This document shows positions 5,809 to 13,545 of a stretch of 13,872 bases of DNA, in pieces. Source of the stretch: Thermotogae bacterium (GTDB lineage Bacteria > Thermotogota > Thermotogae > UBA12178); NCBI GenBank assembly GCA_003641795.1, contig QNAP01000018.1:1-13872 (forward strand), written 5' to 3'. The notes under the pieces were generated by a model, which was not told the DNA's origin, ran no database searches, and saw only the letters and a program-made list of their open reading frames with translations. Each line of letters begins with the position of its first letter. Position 1 is the first letter of the stretch. The translations under genes and the position numbers were made by a program.

Positions 5809-6632
5809 GCGAAGTACTACTTCTTGAAAGGTGTGAACCAAGTCTTCCGTTTGCCTTTTTGGAAAGACTCGAGTCGCTATTCGGTGATTTGCTGGATACC
5901 AACCGGCAAGATCCGGTCAAGGAAGTTTCATTAACGAGCGTGGCCATCGATCTCTTAAAGACCCTCATGAAGCGGTCGGTCTTTTCGCTGAACCTCTTCA
6001 GATTGGTATCTGGCAGGTGGGTCGTTTGCCATACTGCCAATGTAAGTTTTATCGTGGGAAGTCTTTTCGTGAATGGTTCTTTTCCGTACGCTTTCGCGGT
6101 TCAAGGAATGAAGGCGGTAATCCTTCACGACATCGGTCACTTCTTTTTGAAAAGTGCATCTGTGGAAGATGACTTCGACGAAAAAAAGGATAATCACAGG
6201 CTCCATCCCGTATTGGGTTGCAAATTTTGTGTGCAGTTGAATCTCTCAGCCGACGAATGTGACGCAGTTCTCTATCACCATGAACGGTTTGATGGAACGG
6301 GTTTCATCAGTCGCAAAGGTAAGACAATACCGTTCTACGCGAGGATCATCAGGTTAGCGGACGAGGTGGAGCGACTTCTGATGTGGTGCGAGAGGACCCC
6401 AGCTGACTTCCTTGGGTCACTCTTGAAGTTGAGGGGAACTGTCTTGGATCCCGATTTAGTCGGCGATTTTTTGGGAACCTTTGGGCCACTTCCTACCGGT
6501 GCTCGGGTATCTTGGAAAGGGGAAACACTCGTTTGCAGAGGTCTGGACAAGAAGAGCGGCAAAATTCTCTTCGATACAGAATCGGGTGATCTCGTTTTTG
6601 TACCGATAGAACACTTTGCAAAGAAAAAGTGA
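5805..6632 (+). CDS. HD-GYP-like domain protein, degenerate signature
   Basis: A 275-residue protein whose ATG overlaps the M16 stop as ATGA (5805-5808), so translation is coupled. HD-superfamily metal ligands are in order: H76, H108-D109 (HDIGH), H134 (RLHP), H158-H159 (YHHERFDGTGF) and D186 (LADEV). This is the spacing of HD-GYP cyclic-di-GMP phosphodiesterases, and the C-terminal LPTGARVSWKGE also resembles the small domain that follows many HD-GYP modules. The signature is altered, however: HDIGK reads HDIGH, and GYP is replaced by GF. Metal-dependent phosphohydrolase activity is plausible because the ligands are intact; the substrate is open. The first 70 residues match no domain I recognise. 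The upstream open frame to 5739 is rejected for lack of a ribosome binding site. Confidence 0.8.
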   Translation: MSEVLLLERCEPSLPFAFLERLESLFGDLLDTNRQDPVKEVSLTSVAIDLLKTLMKRSVFSLNLFRLVSGRWVVCHTANVSFIVGSLFVNGSFPYAFAVQGMKAVILHDIGHFFLKSASVEDDFDEKKDNHRLHPVLGCKFCVQLNLSADECDAVLYHHERFDGTGFISRKGKTIPFYARIIRLADEVERLLMWCERTPADFLGSLLKLRGTVLDPDLVGDFLGTFGPLPTGARVSWKGETLVCRGLDKKSGKILFDTESGDLVFVPIEHFAKKK

Positions 6633-6775
6633 GGAATCGAAACGATCTCTTTGCAGTGCTCATGTGATAATATGCGTGAAGTTGTAGTGTATCGTGCGAG
6701 TGTCCTTCCGGTATACACAGTTTGTGATGTCGTAGAAAGCAGCTCTGTGACCATTAGATGTGAGGAGGAGCCAAT
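6633..6775 (+). promoter_or_regulatory. Upstream region of the ABC exporter-rex operon
   Basis: This 143-base gap is the largest after the left end. It contains an extended -10-like TGTGATAAT at 6663-6671 with no good -35, and an interrupted inverted repeat of GTGTAT (near 6688) with ATACAC (near 6713-6718). No Rex-type TTGTTAA/TTAACAA palindrome is visible. It ends with AGGAGGAG at 6763-6770, the ribosome binding site of the first ABC gene. An open frame of 35 codons spans 6672-6779. Promoter position is a proposal only. Confidence 0.35.
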
Positions 6776-8521
6776 TTGATAGCTTCTTACTTGAAGAAAA
6801 CCTGGTGGAAGTATATCATAGGAGTCCTCTTTCTCATAGCGGTGGATCTTCTCCAATTGATTCCACCGCGTCTTACCGGACGTTTGGTGGATATCGTCAA
6901 ATCGAATGATGCCAATGAAAACACGCTGCTGATCTTCATACTTGGTATACTGGCCGCAGCTGGCGGCATGATGCTTTCGCGCTTTTGGTGGCGGTATTTC
7001 ATCATAGGAACGGCGCATCGATTCAGCCATTACGCCAGATTAACGCTTTTTGGAAAGCTTTTGACACTAACCCAAGATTTTTACGATAGGATGCTGACAG
7101 GCGATTTGATGGCACGTTTCACAAACGATATCAACGCCGTTAGAATGATGTTGGGTCCAGCAGTTGTGATGGCTACGGACGCGGTTGTTCTGACGGTTAT
7201 CACCGTATTCGCCATGGGAAAGTTTGTCAGCTGGAGATTGACGTTGTTGGCTTCCATACCGTTGCCATTTTTGGTGCTCGTGTCTCTCACCTTCGGTAAG
7301 ATGATTCACAATCGCTTCAAGAAGGTTCAGGAAGGTTTTTCGGAGGTCACACACGGTGCAGAGGAGAGCATTTCAGGTGTAAGGGTGATAAAGACTTTCG
7401 CTGTGGAAGATAGGATGGAAAAGCGTTACAGTGATGTGTCGAGACGTTATTTCGAAGCCCAGATGTCGCTGATCAAAGTATGGGGACTTTTCTTTCCTCT
7501 CATCAATATGATAGGTGCTTCAGCCTCTCTCATAGCCCTGGTGCTTGGAGGCAGGATGGTGATCTATGGACAGATAAGTCTTGGTGAGTTTATCACCTTC
7601 AACCAGTATCTTGGAATGCTCGTTTGGCCCATGATGGCTGTGGGATGGGTGCTCAATATAATCCAGAGGTCGCGCGCTTCGTACAAGCGAATCATGGAAA
7701 TTCTCAAGGTGAAACCTTCGGTGAAAGAGCCCGAAAAGCCAGTAGACGTGGTGATAAAAGGGAACGTAGAGGTGAAAGATCTGAATTTCGCGTATCCCAA
7801 CACAGACCAATTGGTGTTGAAAGATGTGAACACGATGATAAAAGCCGGGCAGTTCGTCGGTATCGCTGGCAGGACGGGAAGTGGAAAGAGCACGTTCGTG
7901 AAGCTGCTCTTGAAGCTTTATCCAGTGGAAAGGGGGAGAATCTTCTTTGAAGGTGTGGATATAAACGACATTTCCTCAGAGCATCTGAGAAAGTACATAA
8001 CCTACGTACCTCAAGAGTCGTTCCTTTTTTCCACGTCGGTGGAGAAAAACATCGCTTTTCCTGTGGGTGAAATAGAAGAAAACGAGATCAAATTCTACGC
8101 ACAGGTTGCAGCAGTCCACGACGATATCGTTGAGCTTCCTCATGGATACAAAACAGTGGTGGGAGAGAGAGGAGTTACACTGTCAGGAGGGCAAAAACAA
8201 AGGGTCACCTTGGCCAGGGGTTTGGTAAAACGTTCTCCCATCATCATCTTGGATGACAGCCTTTCGGCGGTAGATGCCCAGACAGAAGAAGCGATCATCA
8301 GCCATCTGCGAGAGAGCGTGTTGGGCAGCACGTTGATAGTGGTGAGCCACAGGCTTAGGGTTCTCTCCCGCGCCGATATCATATACGTATTCGATGATGG
8401 TCGTATAGTGGAAGCAGGGCATCACAACGATCTTGTCGAACGTGATGGCCTTTACAAGCGGATGTACGAACTTCAAACGCTGGAAGAGAGCTTCGAGAGA
8501 GATGGTGGAACGAATGGATGA
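6776..8521 (+). CDS. ABC exporter half-transporter, non-catalytic subunit (BmrC/TM287-like)
   Basis: A 581-residue type IV ABC exporter with an N-terminal six-helix membrane domain (about 1-325) fused to a nucleotide-binding domain. The start is TTG 6776 with AGGAGGAG five bases upstream. Visible motifs are Walker A GRTGSGKST (365-373), Q-loop Q413, canonical signature LSGGQ (469-473), Walker B IIILDDS with D493, and H525 in VVSHRL. The catalytic glutamate after Walker B is replaced by aspartate (D494), the mark of the degenerate-site subunit of heterodimeric exporters such as BmrC or TM287. It should therefore pair with the next gene product to export drugs or lipid-like compounds from the inner leaflet. 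The stop overlaps the following start region. The actual substrate cannot be read from the sequence. Confidence 0.94.
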   Translation: MIASYLKKTWWKYIIGVLFLIAVDLLQLIPPRLTGRLVDIVKSNDANENTLLIFILGILAAAGGMMLSRFWWRYFIIGTAHRFSHYARLTLFGKLLTLTQDFYDRMLTGDLMARFTNDINAVRMMLGPAVVMATDAVVLTVITVFAMGKFVSWRLTLLASIPLPFLVLVSLTFGKMIHNRFKKVQEGFSEVTHGAEESISGVRVIKTFAVEDRMEKRYSDVSRRYFEAQMSLIKVWGLFFPLINMIGASASLIALVLGGRMVIYGQISLGEFITFNQYLGMLVWPMMAVGWVLNIIQRSRASYKRIMEILKVKPSVKEPEKPVDVVIKGNVEVKDLNFAYPNTDQLVLKDVNTMIKAGQFVGIAGRTGSGKSTFVKLLLKLYPVERGRIFFEGVDINDISSEHLRKYITYVPQESFLFSTSVEKNIAFPVGEIEENEIKFYAQVAAVHDDIVELPHGYKTVVGERGVTLSGGQKQRVTLARGLVKRSPIIILDDSLSAVDAQTEEAIISHLRESVLGSTLIVVSHRLRVLSRADIIYVFDDGRIVEAGHHNDLVERDGLYKRMYELQTLEESFERDGGTNG

Positions 8522-10409
8522 GACTCTCGAGAGAACTCAAAAGGATTGGACGATCTTTCTCAGGCTTTGGAAATATATACGCAGGTACTGGGTAGTCTTG
8601 GTACTCAGCCTGGTGTTGATGCTCGCTTCTGCTCTTCTCGATCTCGTACCTCCATTGTTGGTGAGGAACGCCATCGATCGACATATGGAAAAAATTCACA
8701 CTTTCAATCTTGTGGATGGGCAATGGGTGGAAGCCGAAGATGGCGACTTCGAACTCGTGAGGAGGGATGGGAAGTACTATCTCACCAACGGAGAAGAAGA
8801 ATACGAAGCTGAGGAATCTTTGGTTAGATCCGTGAAGGATCGAGACTACCGACAGCTTCTAAAACTGGGTTTTGTTTTTCTCATAGTTTTGTTGGCTCAA
8901 TTCGCCACGACCTACGGTCACACCTACTCCACAAATTACCTGGGCCAGCGTGTTGTCTACGACATCCGTATGGACTTGTACTATCACGTTCTGCGAATAC
9001 CACTCTCCTTTTTCGACAGAACTCCTACAGGTAAGATAGCAACGCGGATAGCCAACGATACCCAAAACCTGAGCGAGTTCTTCAGCAGCGTGATCACCAG
9101 CATGGTGAAGGATGTCTTCCTCATAGTGGGCATACTCTATATGATGTTCCTCCTTTCAACTTATCTCACGCTGAGGAGCTTTTTCGTCATTCCGCTGATC
9201 GTGGGAGCCACGCTGATCTTTCGAACTTTCGATCGAAGAGCGTACAGGCTCGTGAGAACGAGGATAGCCACCCTCAATGCCTTCCTTTCAGAACACATAT
9301 CCGGAATGAATCTGATCCAGATCTTCAACAGACAGACCCACAAGCATCGGGAGTTCAAAGGTGTTAGTGGTGACCTGTTGAAGGCACAGCTCCAACAAAT
9401 GATCGTTTTCGCCATCTTCAGGCCTCTCATGGATATGATCTACCACGTGGGACTCTGTGCGGTGATCTGGTTCGGCGGCAAGGCTATCTTGAAAGGCGAA
9501 CTCAGTTTCGGTGTACTCTACGCCTTCGTTGCATATGTGGACATGTTCTTCAGACCGATTCGTGACATAGCAGAGAAGTACGATATACTCCAAAACGCCT
9601 TCGCTTCAGCAGAAAAGATCTTCAACCTCATGGATACACCGAAAGAGGAATTGAACGAAGGAGGGCGTGAAACGGTTTCAGAAGCGAGTGTCGAGTTTGA
9701 AAATGTTTGGTTCGCCTACGAGAACGAGAAATGGGTTTTGAAGGATGTGTCTTTCAGAATCGAAGAAGGAGAACGCGTGGGATTCGTTGGCGAAACGGGG
9801 GCTGGAAAGTCTTCTATCATAAATCTGATCAGTGGGCTTTACCGGGCGCAGAAAGGACGTGTCCTCATTGGAGGAGTACCATTGGAAGAATACGATCTAC
9901 GCGCCTTGAGGCGTCAAATAGCGGTAGTCCAGCAGGATGTCTTTCTCTTTTCAGGAACATTGTTGGACAACATCCGGCTCTTCGATCCATCCGTATCGCC
10001 AGAGGTTGTGAAAAGAGTGGGGAAAGAAGTGAGGCTGGATCACTTCGTGTCGAAGTTTTCATCAGGATACATGAGCAATGTTTTGGAGCGAGCATCCACT
10101 CTTTCCGCAGGGGAAAGACAGTTGGTGGCGTTAGCTCGAGGGAAGCTCTTTGGTGCGAAGATTCTCGTACTCGATGAAGCCACCGCGAACGTGGATGTTG
10201 ACACGGAATTTTATATCCAGCAGGCATTGGAAGCTCTCAAAGGAATCACACTCATAGTGATCGCCCACAGGTTGGCCACGGTAAGAAATCTCGATCGCAT
10301 CTATGTGGTACATGCGGGAAGGATCGTAGAGGAAGGTTCTCATCAACAGCTTATGGCAAAGAAAGGTCTCTACTACGAGCTGTATCGAGTTCAATATGTG
10401 GAGGTGTAA
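8514..10409 (+). CDS. ABC exporter half-transporter, catalytic subunit with extracytoplasmic insert (BmrD/TM288-like)
   Basis: A 631-residue partner of the preceding half-transporter. Motifs are Walker A GETGAGKSS (426-434), Walker B LVLDEA with catalytic E555, and H585 in IAHRL. The signature is LSAGE (530-534) rather than LSGGQ. In the heterodimer the LSAGE faces the D494 site of the partner (degenerate) and E555 faces its LSGGQ (hydrolytic), which fits asymmetric exporters. Between the first two membrane helices lies an insert of about 50 hydrophilic, acidic residues (about 60-110) with Tyr/Trp-rich strands, on the outer side of the membrane; B. subtilis BmrD has an extracellular domain in the same region. 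ATG 8514 overlaps the upstream gene; ATG 8502 in the same frame (MVER added) is also possible. Confidence 0.94.
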   Translation: MDETLERTQKDWTIFLRLWKYIRRYWVVLVLSLVLMLASALLDLVPPLLVRNAIDRHMEKIHTFNLVDGQWVEAEDGDFELVRRDGKYYLTNGEEEYEAEESLVRSVKDRDYRQLLKLGFVFLIVLLAQFATTYGHTYSTNYLGQRVVYDIRMDLYYHVLRIPLSFFDRTPTGKIATRIANDTQNLSEFFSSVITSMVKDVFLIVGILYMMFLLSTYLTLRSFFVIPLIVGATLIFRTFDRRAYRLVRTRIATLNAFLSEHISGMNLIQIFNRQTHKHREFKGVSGDLLKAQLQQMIVFAIFRPLMDMIYHVGLCAVIWFGGKAILKGELSFGVLYAFVAYVDMFFRPIRDIAEKYDILQNAFASAEKIFNLMDTPKEELNEGGRETVSEASVEFENVWFAYENEKWVLKDVSFRIEEGERVGFVGETGAGKSSIINLISGLYRAQKGRVLIGGVPLEEYDLRALRRQIAVVQQDVFLFSGTLLDNIRLFDPSVSPEVVKRVGKEVRLDHFVSKFSSGYMSNVLERASTLSAGERQLVALARGKLFGAKILVLDEATANVDVDTEFYIQQALEALKGITLIVIAHRLATVRNLDRIYVVHAGRIVEEGSHQQLMAKKGLYYELYRVQYVEV

Positions 10410-10412
10410 GGC

Positions 10413-11045
10413 GTGAAAATTCCCAAACCGACTGTCAAACGACTGGCAGTCTACTATCGTTGTCTTGACAACATGCTCAATGAAGGAAAGACGTATGTTT
10501 CTTCAAAGGAGTTGGCGGAGAGACTGAAAATCAAGTCCAGTCAAGTCAGGAAAGATCTGTCGTACTTTGGAGAGTTCGGCAAACGAGGTGTCGGTTACAA
10601 CGTGAAAAATCTCATTGCTGAATTGAAAAAGATCATAGGAATCGACAGACGTTGGAGGGTTGTTGTTGTGGGAGCCGGGAATATCGGTCGGGCGATCACC
10701 AATTACCCCGGGCTTTATAAGAACAGGTTCGATGTGATTGCCGTATTTGACAGCGATCCTGCCAAGATAGGGCTAAGTGCAGGAGTGGCAGGACCCGTTA
10801 AACCCATGTCCGATCTCAAAGAAGTGGTGAGTTCGAAGAAAGTGGAGATAGGAGTGATCGCCGTGCCCGCAGAAGCGGCTCAGGATGTGGCCGAACAACT
10901 CGTTGATGCGGGTGTTAAAGGCATCGTGAACTTTGCACCGGTTACCATTGATGTTTCCCCCGAGATCGTGGTCGAAGATGTGGACATCACGGTATCTTTC
11001 AAAACGCTGGCGTACCACTTACGCAAGTACGGCAAGAACAGGTGA
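10413..11045 (+). CDS. rex: Redox-sensing transcriptional repressor Rex
   Basis: A 210-residue dimeric repressor that binds DNA when NAD+ is high and lets go when NADH rises, controlling fermentation and hydrogen or NADH-oxidising genes. The N-terminal winged helix (about 1-80) has the characteristic SSKELAERLKIKSSQVRKDL and SYFGEFGKRGVGYNV. The Rossmann fold starts at GAGNIG (87-92), and the C-terminal SFKTLAYHLRKYG is the helix swapped between subunits. The start is GTG 10413 with GGAGGTG at 10400-10406, only three bases after the ABC gene stop, so it belongs to the exporter operon. I see no Rex operator in the window, so autoregulation is not supported here. Thermotogales can carry more than one Rex; which one this is cannot be told. 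Confidence 0.96.
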   Translation: MKIPKPTVKRLAVYYRCLDNMLNEGKTYVSSKELAERLKIKSSQVRKDLSYFGEFGKRGVGYNVKNLIAELKKIIGIDRRWRVVVVGAGNIGRAITNYPGLYKNRFDVIAVFDSDPAKIGLSAGVAGPVKPMSDLKEVVSSKKVEIGVIAVPAEAAQDVAEQLVDAGVKGIVNFAPVTIDVSPEIVVEDVDITVSFKTLAYHLRKYGKNR

Positions 11046-11051
11046 ATTTGG

Positions 11052-12002
11052 ATGAACTGGTTTTTTCTCGTAGTGGGACTCGCACTGCTCATTAAGGGTG
11101 CAGATTGGACGGTAGAAGGTGGGAGTGGGCTTGCCAGGAAATTCGGTGTCTCCGAACTTTTCATAGGTTTGTCTATTGTTTCCATTGGTACAAGCTTGCC
11201 CGAACTCGCCGTTAGTCTCGGAGCGAGTATAAAAGGGAGCGGTGCCATAAGTGTTTCGAACGTTATCGGAAGCAATATCGCAAATATAGGGCTCGGGCTT
11301 TCCGTAGCGGCACTCGTGCATCCAATTTTTATAGAACGAAGCACGCTCAGAAAGGAACTTCCGTTCAATCTTCTTGTGGGGATTGCTTTCTCGGCAATGC
11401 TCCTGCGGTGTCTTCCTCCCTCACTGGACCGTGTGGACGGCATCATTCTTCTGGTGTTCGCCCTGATTTTTTTTGATTACCTGACAGGCATGATGAAGGG
11501 TAAAAAAGTTGAACATTCAGACAACACTTCCACACGATCTGGGAGGAATGAGAGTCTTCTAAAACTCCTCTCCCTGACGGCAGTTGGAATTGCTGGAGTA
11601 ACTGTGGGGGGCGATCTAACGGTCGATGCCGCCGTGAAGATCGCGCAAGAGTTCGGTGTGTCCGAAACGCTCATCGGACTGACGCTGGTGGCAGTGGGAA
11701 CCTCGATCCCGGAAGTGATGACCACCACCGTGGCCATGGCGAAACGCAGGCACGGCATAGCCGCGGGCAATATCGTGGGGTCGAACATCTTCAACATCGT
11801 TATGATAATCGGCATCGCTTCGACGATCCGAGAGATAAAGATGGATGTTACGAACATCTTGCCGGATCTCATCTACATGAACGCGCTTCCAGTATTGCTT
11901 CTGCTTTTGTCAGGCAAGAGGTCGACTCTTTCACGATTTGGGGGAGCTATCTTACTGAGCCTTTACGTTATTTACATCGTCTACGTAGTTTTTAGAGGAT
12001 GA
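11052..12002 (+). CDS. Na+/Ca2+ exchanger family cation antiporter
   Basis: A 316-residue integral membrane protein of the CaCA superfamily with about ten membrane helices and the two inverted alpha repeats that form the ion site. Repeat 1 has FGVSELFIGLSIVSIGTSLP-E51 and SNVIGSNIANIG (69-80); repeat 2 has FGVSETLIGLTLVAVGTSIP-E221 and GNIVGSNIFNI (239-249). Both acidic ligands and the GSN motifs are intact. A hydrophilic loop (about 148-168) separates the halves. It probably extrudes calcium in exchange for sodium or protons; the coupling ion is not readable. The start is ATG 11052; its ribosome binding site AGGTGA (11040-11045) includes the rex stop codon, so it is the last gene of that operon. 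Its stop overlaps the opposing permease gene by 11 bases. Confidence 0.93.
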   Translation: MNWFFLVVGLALLIKGADWTVEGGSGLARKFGVSELFIGLSIVSIGTSLPELAVSLGASIKGSGAISVSNVIGSNIANIGLGLSVAALVHPIFIERSTLRKELPFNLLVGIAFSAMLLRCLPPSLDRVDGIILLVFALIFFDYLTGMMKGKKVEHSDNTSTRSGRNESLLKLLSLTAVGIAGVTVGGDLTVDAAVKIAQEFGVSETLIGLTLVAVGTSIPEVMTTTVAMAKRRHGIAAGNIVGSNIFNIVMIIGIASTIREIKMDVTNILPDLIYMNALPVLLLLLSGKRSTLSRFGGAILLSLYVIYIVYVVFRG

Positions 12003-13533
12003 GTCTTCTCATCTTCGCCGATCCTCTTATGATAAAAACGATCATGGATGTTATCGAAACTGCTGGAAGAACGTACTTCAACAACCAGGAGAGTTCCCAC
12101 TCCCGTGTAACACCGAGCTGAATAGCACCAATGGTAGAGAAGGTCCAAAGAAGCGTTATCCCCTGGACCATCAGCACCTCTGTGATGGTGAAGATGTTTC
12201 TTCCCTTCACGGGTCTGTTTGGACGTCTGAGAAAGATCCGCGCTCCAAGGAGTGTGGAACTGAAAATGACCAGAAGGACCATTGGAATGAAGATACTCAT
12301 CCACGGTTCGACAAGTCCGATGAGTAACAGCACGAGGATCATGAGCGTGTAGATCGACGAGTAGGCGATCGTGGGTATAACGATCTTCGGCAGCACGAGA
12401 TCCCTGATACTCATAGGGAAGATCAAAGGGGCCGGCCATATGAGAAACTCCTGTCTAAGCAACAGTGCGCTTGTTAAACCTGAGTAGATAGCGGTTAGCT
12501 GAACATACATGAAGCTGGCCATGGTCGCTTCTCTTTGGAGCAAGAAGATCATGGAAAAGACCACGGGGTATATGAGCATGTAGAGAAGTTGGGGATCCCT
12601 TCTCAAAAGTAGAAGGTCCTTCCTGAAGCCCGGAAGGGGCCGACTGTGCGAAGCAAAATCGCGCTTTTTCGTACGAGATCGCGGCTTTGAAAATTCGAGT
12701 CTGGCGTTGAGCCGAGCGGTTCCATACACCAGAGCCATGGGAATCACCGACGCGATCCACCACAGATGATGTCCCAAAACGGCTCGAGAAAACCACGTGT
12801 AGGGGAAGAAGGGCGACGTCATGAAACGTCCGTAACGCACGAGAGCATCTATCGAGCTGGCGTTTGAAGGATCAGGTATGAAAGTGTTGTAGGCAAATAC
12901 GAGAAACATGATGGATACCATATAAGCCATAAGAGACACCCTGCGGGCCACCATTCTTCCCATGAACATGTTGAGAACCGATGCGAGAAGAGAAGAGAGT
13001 GCCCACAGAAAGCCAAGATAAACGATCGCGGCGAGAAAACCAAGAAACAACCCTGTCCATCCTATGCAGAAGTATCCCAGGATGATGTATGCGGGAAAGA
13101 TAGTCGCAAGACCCATTGAGTAATACGGAAGTATCTCGAGGTTCTTCACCATGACGATGGAAGATCTGCGTACGGGGAGCGTCAGAAGAAACTCGATATC
13201 TGGAGAATCAAAAACGTTGTAAACCATGCCGGGAGCAGCAGAAGCCAGAAAGACGATCGTTCCAATGAACAACCACGGAGACACCATGAGCTCTCCCAAC
13301 GAGATTCCGATCTCTTCTATGGTGTAATTGAAGATATCCGCAGATTGATGCTCCATCATCGAAACGAAGAATACGGTTATCATTATTCCAAAGAACACCG
13401 CGACTGACAGGTTTCTCACGAAGAAACCGAGTAGCGGATGTCTTTCACCCGTCAAAATGGATCTTTTTCTGTTGGAAGAACGGGCAAGGTTCAACGAGGA
13501 GTATCTCAGTATGGTCCCAACTTCGTTCCACAT
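11992..13533 (-). CDS. ABC-2-like membrane permease
   Basis: A 513-residue polytopic protein with roughly twelve hydrophobic segments in two sets (about 38-210 and 255-505), separated by a basic stretch of about 280-305 (SKPRSRTKKRD). The SPDIEFLLTLPVRRSSIV segment at 110-127 is the cytoplasmic coupling region typical of large ABC-2-type permeases that work with a separate ATPase. It sits 12 bases after the ATPase gene on the same strand. The start is ATG 13531-13533 with GAGGGG about nine bases upstream. Substrate is unknown. It may belong to the long-permease group (ABC_tran_2-like), but I cannot confirm this. Its 3' end overlaps the convergent cation exchanger gene. Confidence 0.82.
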   Translation of the reverse strand: MWNEVGTILRYSSLNLARSSNRKRSILTGERHPLLGFFVRNLSVAVFFGIMITVFFVSMMEHQSADIFNYTIEEIGISLGELMVSPWLFIGTIVFLASAAPGMVYNVFDSPDIEFLLTLPVRRSSIVMVKNLEILPYYSMGLATIFPAYIILGYFCIGWTGLFLGFLAAIVYLGFLWALSSLLASVLNMFMGRMVARRVSLMAYMVSIMFLVFAYNTFIPDPSNASSIDALVRYGRFMTSPFFPYTWFSRAVLGHHLWWIASVIPMALVYGTARLNARLEFSKPRSRTKKRDFASHSRPLPGFRKDLLLLRRDPQLLYMLIYPVVFSMIFLLQREATMASFMYVQLTAIYSGLTSALLLRQEFLIWPAPLIFPMSIRDLVLPKIVIPTIAYSSIYTLMILVLLLIGLVEPWMSIFIPMVLLVIFSSTLLGARIFLRRPNRPVKGRNIFTITEVLMVQGITLLWTFSTIGAIQLGVTREWELSWLLKYVLPAVSITSMIVFIIRGSAKMRRLIL

Positions 13534-13545
13534 CTTTTCAGCCCC

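Noticed and set aside
6633..6775. Rex operator upstream of the exporter-rex operon
   Set aside because: No TTGTTAA/TTAACAA-type palindrome could be found; only a weak interrupted GTGTAT/ATACAC repeat.
6335..7030. Minus-strand 231-codon frame across the HD protein and ABC gene
   Set aside because: Antisense to two convincing genes and the promoter region; composition is not protein-like.
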